A stretch of DNA of 64,000 nucleotides from Halichondria panicea. Its lineage: Eukaryota; Porifera; Demospongiae; Suberitida; Halichondriidae. The translations under genes were made by a program, and so were the position numbers. This document shows positions 9,736 to 21,116 of the stretch, piece by piece. Where the stretch lies: contig NC_087385.1 in assembly GCF_963675165.1 (NCBI RefSeq), positions 3,720,501 to 3,784,500 on the forward strand, written 5' to 3'. The notes beneath the pieces are model-generated. The model did no database searches. It was not told the DNA's origin and was given only the letters and a program-made list of their open reading frames with translations. The first letter of the stretch is position 1. Every line of letters starts with the position of its first letter.

Positions 9736-12700
9736 ATGGTCTTGCAATACTATTTCATCACTTCACTGTTGCTTCTATCACTATCTGGCAGGGCTCATTT
9801 GTCCTCTGATGGATTACAATGGCTGAATGTTTCCAATGCCCTTGAGAGAGGAGCACTCTGTAATGACTTCTCTACAGCTGGATACTTTGTTCGCACTCAA
9901 TATTCACCAAACAAATCAACTATGTCGAGGGGGTGGATAATTTATCTCGAGAGTGGGGGAGGATGTACTACACCCGAGTCTTGCAATACCAGATTCATCC
10001 ATCAGCCCGTTCGTAACAATTATACAAGCACAAAAAACAAAACACTTTTTGTTGATGTTCAACAGGCTTGGGCTGACAACAGGGATAATCCCTTAGCTGT
10101 AACTTCAAGGCTAATGACCTCTCTTTGGAGATTCTCCGAGGATTCTAGACGTGATGAAAGTACCTGGATGGTTGACGGGAGAGGAATTCTATCAACTGAC
10201 CAAATTGAGAATCCAGACTTTTATGACTACAATCATGTAGTGGTTCCGTACTGTAGCAGTGATCTATGGTTGAAGAAAACAAAAGAATTCATCATTGCAA
10301 AGAACAACAGTTTTCGCTTTCATTTTGACCCGAATGCAAAAGACCACCAATTCACATTTCGTGGAGCAGCCATCTTCGTGAGTGTCATTGAAGATCTCTT
10401 TGAACAACATGGTCTCAGCAGCGCAATAGATGTGATTCTTGTAGGTAGTAGTGCAGGGGGAATTGGAGCCATGAATCATGCCCCTTGGCTGAGGAATCAG
10501 CTCCATATCAGGGCAGGACCACACATTACAGTCTACTGTTTGATGGACTCCTCTTGGTTTATTGACTTCAGAGGCAGTATTCGAGATCAATTTGCCCCAG
10601 ATGAAATACTACCTCTTATCGAAACAGGTGAAGTTGTGGACTCTTGTCGTGATGTATCCGATGATCCAAGTGTGTGTATATCGTCACTCTATTTCCTCAC
10701 TCACTACAAGGACCTTCTGAAAGACATTCCAACATTTGCTCTGTTCAGTCGATATGACTTGTATCTTCTCATAAGCTCACTGCAGCATGTGGACATGGAC
10801 ATTTTAGAAATCATGCGAATAGTCTCAGAATACAGCGGCAGCATGAATGCCTCCCTGTCTGCTGTTGCTACCGAGGTGCCAAACCTGAGTTACTATGTCA
10901 CTTCATGCTTCCAACATGTGTATTTGGCGACATCTACGCTGTGGGGAGAGGGCGGAGTACTAGGTACTGCTGGGATTGATGGGGAGTTGGAGAACAACCG
11001 ATTTGGGTAAGTGAGATTTTATGTTGAATATGTTGACCTCAACAGTCTCACTGCATCGAAATGAACGGCATACACTAGCCTATATGATTATAATTATACT
11101 AATGCTCATCATTCTATTTGATATACGTATATATATAGGCACATAATTTCAAGTGAGGTGTGGACAAAATTCCACCTGGAGCATCTGAACACTTCTCTGG
11201 TGTTGGAACACATTAGCATTCAGAAAGCAATCCATTACTGGCTTGAGGCTGTGAAATCAGGGTATGTGATTGTGTCAGTGTGTCAAAAGTGAAAGCAACA
11301 GACAACACTGCATTCTAGTGCATTAGTATGTTCTAAAGTCCTTCTTTGCATGTACGTGTACAAAAGCAGAATAAGTTGAGTGGAAGTTCTGACTATTCGT
11401 ATGAATGTAGGCGTGATAGCCAGCACCATGCATGCATGCCTATATACCAGTGAACCAATACAAAATTAAAACGTTCCCACGGACGGGGATTCAATTAACC
11501 CGAGACCTTCTGCGTGTAAAGCATAATTATGTGCTATACATCTTGCAGAGATTTACATATTCTATAATTATAATGTTGTTATGATATCTTTTTATGATCT
11601 ATACACAGACTTAGTGTGAGGTACCATGACCAATGCAGTGGCCCTCATTGCAATGTGCAGTGCCCAGAGACAATTGTACTGGGGGAGAATACACCCTACT
11701 GGGAGGTGGAGGTGAGAGTCTGAAGGAGCTAGCAACTTTGGTATGCATGCATATGGATCTATACTGTACCATACGTCTATATAGCATCTTTGGTCCACAA
11801 TTACTAATCTCGACAGGGCTAAAGTATTCCATTGTGTCCTTCATAAATCCACCTTCGAATAATTATACCCACACACTGACGCACAGGCCCAAGCAGTTCT
11901 TCTGGCCATTGTGGTGTTTGTGTCTCTGTCCTGTGTGGTAATGAAGGTACTGTTGAGTGTGAGGGCATACTACCACAGTCGCAATCAAAAGCAGTTTGTG
12001 GAGTGGAACCGTAAGGGGCTGGGTGACAATTCAGAGTCAGCTGTGAGTCTTTTCATTGGGCATGTTAAAAAGAACTATGCACAACAGCGGCTCAATTTGT
12101 CTTTTGTACAGCTATATGTATGACTACATACGGTTTTTGTTTTATAGCTGCCGCAATGCAAGGACATTGATGCCATTTCTGTTGCCTGTCTCAATCTCAG
12201 GTATACGTATATACCGCTATTGCTGTATAGAAAGCTAGAGCATAAATTATGTTATATGTATTGTACACATGCATGGTCTCTACATGCTTGTAGGTTGTTT
12301 AAAAAAAAAAAAAAACAGGTGTGTTCTCATGCAACAATACAATTATGAGGCTCTGGTTTTTTTTCTAACCACATGTCCAATGTGCAGGTACTCAGTCACA
12401 GTGAAACAGATGGATCTGAAAAAGGTATCTTCTCCAGCTCAGCGCAAGCGACTCCTTTCCCTAGCAGCTGCTGACAGTGAGTCTGGGAGGATGTCGAGGT
12501 GTGAGGCTGGTGAGGATGAGATGCAGCAGCTGGACTCAGACTCTGAGGCAGATCTGACACCAACTACTGAGACTGAAGAGAACGGTACACATGTATTATA
12601 TGCGTATACATAAATTTCTTCATTGTGTATTTTACACATGCACCTCAATACATTCATAAGCAGTCGTACGTATTACAAAACCCATGTGATTTCTCTTCTT

Positions 12701-15700
12701 CTAGATTTTGCCAAAAGCGTAAAACAGTTTCAGCAGATGCATCACAATAACAAAAACAAGCAAAAAGGACGATTCAAAGGTAGTCTACATGGTAACGAGT
12801 CGTCAAGAAAAAAACGCAAGAAGGTTATTCTTAAAGGGATCACAACGTACTTCAATCCTGGAGAGTTGGTGGCTATTATGGGCCCCTCAGGTATACCGAC
12901 CAATCAAACAAAATTATGTGATGCGTTTATTTTCCAGGTTGTGGTAAGACTACTTTCCTGGACTTACTAGCTGGTAGGAGAAGTGGACGAGACAATTACC
13001 AGGCACAGTTCATAAACACGTCTTACAATGAATATTATGGACATTGCATGTCCAAGCCAGGCGCCTGAAACGCTATACAATTCCTATACAGTGCATCCCT
13101 TAGGTTTCCGAATGTTCATTAATCTAAACTGTCCTATTGATAATGCACGTAATAACAAAACATCACTATAATCGGAATGGGTCCCAGTTGTTAATGACAG
13201 GGAATTTTCTTTATTAATTATGTGCACACTATCTATGCGTAGCATCTATTATTACTCTCCCACATGGCAATTTATGTGATTGAAATGCAGGGTGAGATCT
13301 ACATAAATGGCATCTCAATGGATGAGATTCGTGACTGGTATGTGGCTAACACTGGGTACGTCCTCCAGTTGGCAATGCCCTATTATGAGGAGCTCACTGT
13401 GAGAGAAAACGTGACACTGGCTGCTCAGATAAGACTTCCAAAGAGTTTGTCTGTGGAGGAACGATTTGAGAGGGTGGAACAGGTCATGAGAGAGGTGAGT
13501 GCAGTTTGTGGAGGGTACATAGTTTATCCTAATTCTACTCATGAAAAATGTAGCTGTATACCTGCATTGGCCACATTGTAATTCCCTTCACTGTATAATA
13601 GACTGGTCTCTACTCATTGGCATCTACCGTGGTGGGTGGTGTCACCGGTCCAGGACTCAGTGGAGGTCAGAAGAGACGACTATGTGTAGCTCTTCAACTG
13701 ATCAACATGCCCAGCCTCATTTTTTTAGATGAACCAACATCAGGTGAATTCCTAAACATGATATCTGAAATAATTATAGCAAGCACTTATTGGGTATTAT
13801 AATTTAAGACCTGTCTGCGTGTGCTGACTCTGGAGTGAATATAGAGTACACTACAGACCATTTTACACAGAAACCCTGAAAGGCTTTTTTCTATACATGC
13901 AGGCATACTCTGTATACATGCATGTCTTCAAATAGCCCCGATTCCAGGCCGTGAGGCAAAAAGTTTCGTTACCTCAGGTCTTGATGCAACCTCCTCACTG
14001 GAACTTTTATCTCATCTGCACCGAGTGGCCAGCTCCAACAGAGCAGTAGTCCTCACCATCCACCAGCCACGACTTGAGATATTTCATATGTTCGATAAAG
14101 TTATTCTACTCTGTCAGGGACAGGTGAATTATGTGTGGTGAATTATTTAAGGCCTAACGGCGTGCAGTCTTATCTTCAGCACCAAATGCTGACGACTATG
14201 CACTATAATAGCTTATAGTAATTGTAATTTTACCGTTCAGATGGCATAGCTGATTAGAACTATGTATTTCGTCAGCCAAACACAGGTATAATAACGTGAT
14301 TGATATAATATACCATGAAATAATTATATATTAAGGTTCCGTTGCTTTACATGCAGATAGCATACCATGGGATTCCAGACAAAGCGTATGAGGTGTTCCT
14401 AGAGGCTAACCAAGCCGAGGGCAAAAAAGTGGACTCGCTAAAGTCCAAAAACCCTGCTGGTAATTTACATTATACGTTGCCTCCTCGATGCGTATAACTC
14501 TCAATCATTTTTCCCACTCTACAGATGCCATCATGGATATGCTGGGTAGTGAAGAATCTCGTGCATCCATCTTGTCCTACTACCAGACAAGTGACGAGCC
14601 AGAGGCAGTGGAGAATGCTATAGAGGAGGTCCGCAATGTGGGTAGGGAGAGTGTCTCCAGTAGACAGGTCTGGGCACAGCGGTAAGTTATATAGAGCACC
14701 TACCGCATGAGTGTGGCCTCATGAGAAAATGAAGCTCTCTCTTGTCCTTGTGCATAGATTCAGTACTTAGTGCAATTGCGAGTGTTTCAATGAATATCAG
14801 TACTCGGACAAAATTAATATACATTCATTTTTCTTGCATTTTTCGATTAAAGCATTTTAACTTGTATTTAGTGCACCTACATTATTAATTGTTACTCCTC
14901 TCAGGCCGCAACAGGAGTCTGGTGTCCTGAATCGATTGTCTTGCCTGGAGACCCGTGCCTCAATGAGAGCTGGTCTGGGACAGGTACTTTACTTGCCCCT
15001 CATCTTCATCGTCTATGGCCTTCTACTAGGTATGTATGATTGAAGGTGTGAACCTATTTCGCAATGGTATGGTCAGTAGATGTAAGCACAATTCTACGTC
15101 AACTATGTGTGGAATTGTGTAACAGTTAGTTGGCTGCTAGATATACTAGATACCCAATATCACACCATGGTCTTGATTCACACCCAATCTGGCGTGCAAA
15201 CAGGCACGGTGTATATCCAGACCACCAATCCCACGTTTATTTTGTCTGGTTATGGAGTGTTCAGCTGTGCCAGTGGTCTCTTCATGTTCCCCATCGTCTA
15301 CACCTATCTTTACAGGGCTTTAGAGGTAAGGGTGTGCCCTCAAGGTTTATGTACGTAAGAGATACTTAGGCTGGGTTTATCTTGCCGATAGCGATATTGT
15401 TATTTTTGTATGACTCTGGCGAACCAATTGTCATGCATACAAAAATTATGTGCAGATATTCTCACTGGAGTATTCTGATGGTGTGGGCAGTCCCATTGAG
15501 TTAGTACTACAAACTTTCCTACGATTTACGTCCTTGGCCCTCCTCCCTAATTTGGTCTGCTCCACAGCCATCTACTTCCTGGTGTGTCCTCACTTTACAT
15601 GCACCCATGACACCTTCCACCCATTCGTGTACTCTCTATATTTTTTATTTAAGTATAATGCTGGGCCATTTGCAGTCACACTGTATAGTCACATTTATAC

Positions 15701-18700
15701 ACATTTATACCTACTATACACCACACAGGCGGTACCGTACTCCAAATACGACCCTTGGGTGTTTTCTCAGATCACAACTATTGCCATCTCCATTAACCAT
15801 ACCTGGATTGCTTTGGTGATATTTGTTCTTACTGCACAACCAGGGTTTGCTCACAGGATATCTCCAGTGCTCAGTGCCATCGCTGGCTTTGCTGGGGGCT
15901 TCTTTGTACCCCCTAAACTCATGCCCCCCTGGTGAGTAGTTAGTTACTTCTTATAGCCTTAGTCTTCTCTATATAGCATAACTACTTTTTTTTTTCTGCG
16001 TTACCACTTCCATTACATATGTATGTGTGTCTATTAACTGCTTGGGCCACCTGAAAACATGGAAACATACAATGCTGGTATAAAAGCATGCATCCTTAGG
16101 GCCGACTCCTTTCATTTATTGTTGTGTGTGTGTATAGCCATGCACCTCTTTTATTTATGGTTGGAATAAGGCAGCCACTCTACAAGTGATAGCTACTATG
16201 TCGTGTCACTATCACATTTTGTACCCCCACAATAGAATTAGGCTATAGGGAGTGGGCGTTGTGTTGATTGCATATACATAATTATGTGCTGATGTACGTA
16301 GTTGGGTACGATGATTGGTTTAACCTTCGGAGGTTATAGCTCTTCTCTCATAACACAGCTGGCCAGTTGGTCTAGTGGTATGATTCTCGCTTCGGGTGTG
16401 AGAGGTCCCGGGTTCAACTCCCGGACTGGCCCTCTTTTTCTTTTGCATGTGTGTGCATGTAAAACTATAGTATCGCTTAATACAAAGGGGAAGAAAGCCA
16501 CTTAGCTCTATACAAGCAATAAAATCCCCAACTATCTTTATTGGTTGGAGTTATGGAGTAGACAACGTCGCCGCCCTTGACCGTTGCATGAAAAAAGGAC
16601 CGGAATGGAGCGTATCTACGGCGCAATAGTACGAACTTTTTTAAATGGGTGCTCTGCCATTAGATAAATTAAAGTGGGTTTTGGCCATGTCTCTAGTCAA
16701 TTAGCATGCACACTCTGATTTCTACGAGCAGAACAAAACTATAGATCGACTTGATTCCCGTCCTTCTTCCGTGGCAACAGTTGAGGGCGGTGGCGCCTAT
16801 CTAGATATGATTGCACATCAGTCATGTCGATAGATCTATACAGCCAATTGTACATACGGAGGCTGACAAATCTGGAATCATACAGAGCTGGCCAGTTGGT
16901 CTAGTGGCATGATTCTCGCTTAGGGTGCGAGAGGTCCCGGGTTCAACTCCCGGACTGGCCCAGAGTCATTTTTTGATTTTCAACGTGATATTTTATAAGC
17001 ACAGGTCATTATTATAATAATAAAATGTTGCACTAGATATACCTTTACCTTTCCATGTATTGCATCCTTAGCTAATAGACTCACCTCTTGCCTCATATGT
17101 ATAATTATAGGTACAGTTGGTTATTCTATATCAACCCAAATTACTATGGGTTCTCTGCAATGGCTCGGATTCTGCTCCAAGAAATTGAACTGGGCTGCCA
17201 GTACCAGTCCCCCATAGAGTGCTATCCCTCCTCCAGTGCCTACATCCTCACCTACTTTGACCTGCACACTATAAACCCTTACCTTAATCTATTGGTGAGC
17301 ACTTGTGAAGTACGAACATGACTTAGTTAGTGTATGTGTAGATCTATACAGATATGTGCTTGTCTGTCAAAAAGACTCTACCTTAAAGGTACAGACGGGT
17401 AGTAATTTCAGATTTTTCTTTGTTTTTTTAGTGTACCAGATTTGTACCAGATTTGCACACAATATTTGTCAAGTATGAGATTTAAGCATTTTCATAAAAA
17501 AGTTTTAATGAGATTCATTATTATCAGCGCGCACATTAGCAAATAATTATTAGTACCCTAATTATGCTGTATAATAAGTTTCAGCTATAATTATATATGC
17601 TATGCACTTTTACTTTGCAGGTGCTGCTTACAATGACCGCTATTTTCCTAGGGCTAGCTTGGCTTTCTCTTTCCTACAGACATTCTTACATTATGTCTCA
17701 TTTCAAGAAACTTTTCGCCAAAAAGTAAGTAATTATGTATTAGTTATTGCCAGAGTGCAACATGCCATATATTGCACTGGAACAATATAATGCCCGAGGG
17801 CATTATGTCATCCAGTGCAATATATGGCAAGTTGCACGAGGGCGCCTGCAATAACTAACTTGTTGCCCAATGACGTTAAACTCGTCTGACTGGTCATATA
17901 AATCGACATGTGTTTTGAAGGAATTTAGTGTATTCATTAGTTTTGCTGAATTCCATAGTAAATTTTTAGGTTTTCTTCCACTAAAAGTAGTAGCCTATAA
18001 AAGGGACCACATGAGTTATTGGGTGGGATGGTGGGGCATAAGTCCCAAATGGATATCTTTTAAAGAAGTCTCACACACTTACAATCCAGTGCAATATATG
18101 GTAGCCATGGCAGTGATGCAACATGCCATATACTGAGCACTGGATTGCTTTGATCTGCCCACTCACTGGGCAACAACAACTGATATGTACTGGCGTATGT
18201 GCGTACATGTTCATCTTCTTTTAATCTCTTAGGAACAAAAGCTCTACTAGCTCAACAACCAGTAAATACAATCATCCCAAAGATATTCTCACTCCCAGCC
18301 TCTCCATGGAATCCATCACTCTCAACCAAGACAACATTACCGAAGAGTTCAAGAAGGTCACCATACAGCCTGTTAGGAGACTCTCCCTCTCAACTAGTGA
18401 TCTCAGTGTTGATGAGGTTGGAATAATGACTGAGAACAGGAGATTTCGACTACGAAACAGAATAACTGTCTCTCGCATGCTTCAAGATGGAGAAAAGCAT
18501 CAAGTGTGGACTCCTGGAAATATTAGCCCTACCAAGACAGCATCACAGTCATCTCAGGTTAGTTGTAAATAATTATCCTGATTTTGTCATCATCGACATT
18601 CTAGAGCTATCCCATGTTCTATCTATAGAACATGGGATAGCTCTAGAATGTTATATAGCTATAAATTATAGCTATATAGTACTGGTTCTTTATACTTCTT

Positions 18701-20705
18701 GTGAGTAGTTTGGTCACTTTAAGTAATGTATATAATTATTTACATGTTACATAGGCTTCTCTTGAGGAGCGCCGAAGGACACTCTTTCAGAGGATTAAAA
18801 CGGTCCGTAGTAATTCCAATAATAATCAGCCCAAGCACCCCCCCAAAAAGGGTGCCCTGAATGTCCCGTGTAGGGACAATATTGCTCGACGAATTGCTCA
18901 GTGGAAGAAGATTGAGGAAGAGGCAAGGAAACTTAAAGAAGAGGACAGTGAAGTAAGTACTGCACTATACCTATATACACGCATGTGAAGTATGGGCACC
19001 CTGGAGTGTATACATGTGTGTGTGTGTGCGTGCGTGCATGTGTGTGTTTTACCTGAATATTATACTAAGAGTAACTGGCAACGTACACTGTTCAAGTACA
19101 ATTTGTGTCATCAGGTTAATACATGCATGTAACTCCACCTATGATCCTAACTTATCCGATTTGCCACCCACTGGCACCACTCCCTCTCTTCAGCCATATT
19201 CTTCACCCATGTCTCCACTCATGTCGTCTGCGTATCTTAACTCGAATAAACTCCCAAAGGGTCCTGAAGTTAGCACTGAAAAGACTGCCTCTTGTCAAAC
19301 ATTGGGGATACGGAATCATGTTGCCTCTGTGAATGGTATCGGCAAATTGCCGTCTGAAAAAGCACATAAACAATTAGCTGTTGAATCAACGCTATCTCAA
19401 CCTAACCAAGCGCAGTATTTCATCTTTCCTGAAGTTCTGGGAGAGCTGACAACCAAGGACAGTCATTGTGTAGACACTCCCGATACTGGTGGTGCCCGAA
19501 ACTTAAGCGCATCATCTGGGACCAACTCTATACCTTTGTTTCATATGCACAATGTATTAAACGTTCAAACACCTCAGGGCATAATCACCTCCACTCAATC
19601 TCCACATCCTGTAAAGACTCTGCCCGCCCACACAGGACAAACGGAACACACAGTTACTAACAACCTATATACAGTTCCGGGGTCCCCATTGGTTTTCACT
19701 GTTCCACCTCAGGAGACAAGACGTCACAGAAGCAATTGTACCCCTGTAATGGACTCTATCATTGAAGAAACCAGTAGCGAAGCTTCTTCGCCAAGTAACA
19801 GTCTGTCTGAATCGAGAGTTCTTCCACTGATGGAAAACGAAGAGATTGACATGGAGGAGAGGAGCAGTGAAGACTGTGGTAAATTGAGCTCAAATGGAGT
19901 ACAAATCACACCTTTTAAGAGAGAAGAAATCGGCACCAATGATCATGATGAAAAAACCCATCTAGACCACTTCATTGATTCCAACAGCTGTTTTAACTCT
20001 AAATCTGCACTTTGTTCGATGGGATGTATTCCACACACTATCCAAGATATTATCACTACTGTGGAAAAAGCACATCAAGATGACACCATACGATCAAGCC
20101 ACATCACTGATAGGAACAAAAAAGCAGTCATGGCAATACGTCAAGACAATGTACCAATTCCTGAACACAATACTGATTCAGAATCTCACATTTTGAGCTT
20201 TCCATTCACTCTAGAAAAAATGAGCAGAACGTTGGAAAAATCTTCTATATTGCAGTTAAAAGAAGGCCTGCATTTGAGAAACTCATCTCCTAGCGAAAGC
20301 AGAAAACATAGTGAAAAACACAACAAAGTGCAGCCACAACAAAGGCAGCCACTGGCCCTCAGCCTTCACAAAAGAGTAACCACCTCAAACCCGTCTACTC
20401 AGGAAGTAACGAAACCTCAAAGAGGAAATATTGGCACTGGACTGAAAACCCAGGAAACGTACCACACAAAGCACAACATTAATCTCAAGCCAATTCCTGT
20501 TTCCAGTCCTACCAACAATCTTGTGATCCCGTCTCCCAGACAAAGCAACTTTCAAAATGATGCTGGTGAAATTTATCAGCAAACAAATGACTTTACCACT
20601 ACTCAGTTGATTTATGTGGCCAGATCCCCCACAAGCCAGTCTAACGATGTTAAAACTCAACCAGAGGACGTCTCACACATCCACTACCAACAAACTGACT
20701 TTTAA
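9736..20705 (+). CDS. Notum-type carboxylesterase fused to an ABCG half-transporter with a long tail
   Basis: Exons: 9736-11006, 11139-11261, 11609-11711, 11887-12042, 12148-12200, 12388-12584, 12705-12890, 12938-13002, 13291-13494, 13602-13743, 13978-14123, 14357-14459, 14525-14681, 14905-15029, 15204-15325, 15456-15581, 15729-15931, 17111-17294, 17621-17724, 18233-18557, 18755-18952, about 19116-20705. About 1960 residues. Residues 1-20 are a signal peptide. About 25-500 is a Notum/pectin-acetylesterase domain with GSSAGG (Ser239), Asp341 and His394 where human Notum has its triad, and the C-terminal [11 protein letters not shown] block. One membrane helix follows (about 502-522), then an ABCG ATPase: GPSGCGKTT across an intron, [21 protein letters not shown]. 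Next come six membrane helices with NPNYYGFSA, and a Ser/Thr/Pro-rich tail. The topology is coherent: esterase outside, ATPase inside. Intron 8 appears to be GC-AG. The final junction (18952 to 19116) is one base out of phase, so the tail join is unresolved. Substrate unknown. Confidence 0.88.
16361..16432 (+). tRNA. tRNA-Pro (CGG)
   Basis: This is a 72-base cloverleaf: acceptor GGCCAGT pairs with ACTGGCC, there is a D-arm TGGTCTAGTGG, an anticodon stem CTCGC/GTGAG (one G-U pair) with loop TTCGGGT giving anticodon CGG, and a T-arm CCGGGTTCAACTCCCGG. A run of five T follows at 16435-16439 as Pol III terminator. It lies in intron 17 of the Notum-ABCG gene, same strand. Confidence 0.93.
16890..16961 (+). 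tRNA. tRNA-Pro (AGG)
   Basis: It has the same fold and almost the same sequence as the copy about 530 bp upstream, but the anticodon loop reads TTAGGGT, giving AGG, and the anticodon stem is fully paired (CTCGC/GCGAG). Six T at 16969-16974 form the terminator. Both tRNAs sit in one intron and probably arose by local duplication followed by an anticodon change. Confidence 0.93.
17740..17857. repeat. Long inverted repeat in a Notum-ABCG intron
   Basis: The arm TAGTTATTGC...GCCATATATTGCACTGG is mirrored by CCAGTGCAATATATGGC...GCAATAACTA around a centre of CCCGAGGG. A related, shorter hairpin with the same CCAGTGCAATATATGG core is at about 18086-18149. It looks like a MITE pair. Confidence 0.6.
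18596..18651. repeat. Perfect 26-bp palindrome in a Notum-ABCG intron
   Basis: Two perfect 26-base arms (starting ACATTCTAGAGCTATCCC) are separated by four bases. In RNA this would form a very stable hairpin. It has no coding role and lies between exons 20 and 21. Confidence 0.75.
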
Positions 20706-21116
20706 TTCTTCATTGACCATTGCTTCATTAATTTTAAGTTACTGCAATAATTAGATTATTACACAGCCATATTTACCATAATAATTATTATTACAGCCTG
20801 TTTTTCTCATTATACTACATACATGTACATGCATGTAAAATTAATGTGCATGTAATTGCTTGCATGGCTTGAAATACATAGTGATAACATTATTCAGAGA
20901 TTAAAATTATTTTGTTGACAGTTGACTTTAATTAAATTGTACAATTAGCCATGTAAAAGTCAATGGTATAATGAATGATTGACATTGTGATCGTTTATTT
21001 TTGATATCCAATGATAATGAGTGCACACAAAGAAAATAGTAAGGGGGGCCCGGGGATTATAGCTTAGTTATAATTATCATACATGCTACTGTGTATTATT
21101 GCATCAGTCAGTGTGT
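20706..21116. other. Intergenic between converging genes
   Basis: AT-rich 3' flanks of two convergent genes, with several short ATTAATT/TAATTAT runs and no supported gene. Confidence 0.4.

Noticed and set aside
12300-12316. Run of A as a retrotransposon tail
   Set aside because: There is no element body or target-site duplication beside it; it is a simple homopolymer in an intron.
16302-16505. Open frame of 67 codons
   Set aside because: It covers the tRNA-Pro gene on the same strand; the reading is a chance frame.
19014-19113. Upstream start of the long tail open frame
   Set aside because: The Cys/Val-rich start is GT-repeat intron sequence; the coding part begins only after the acceptor at 19114.
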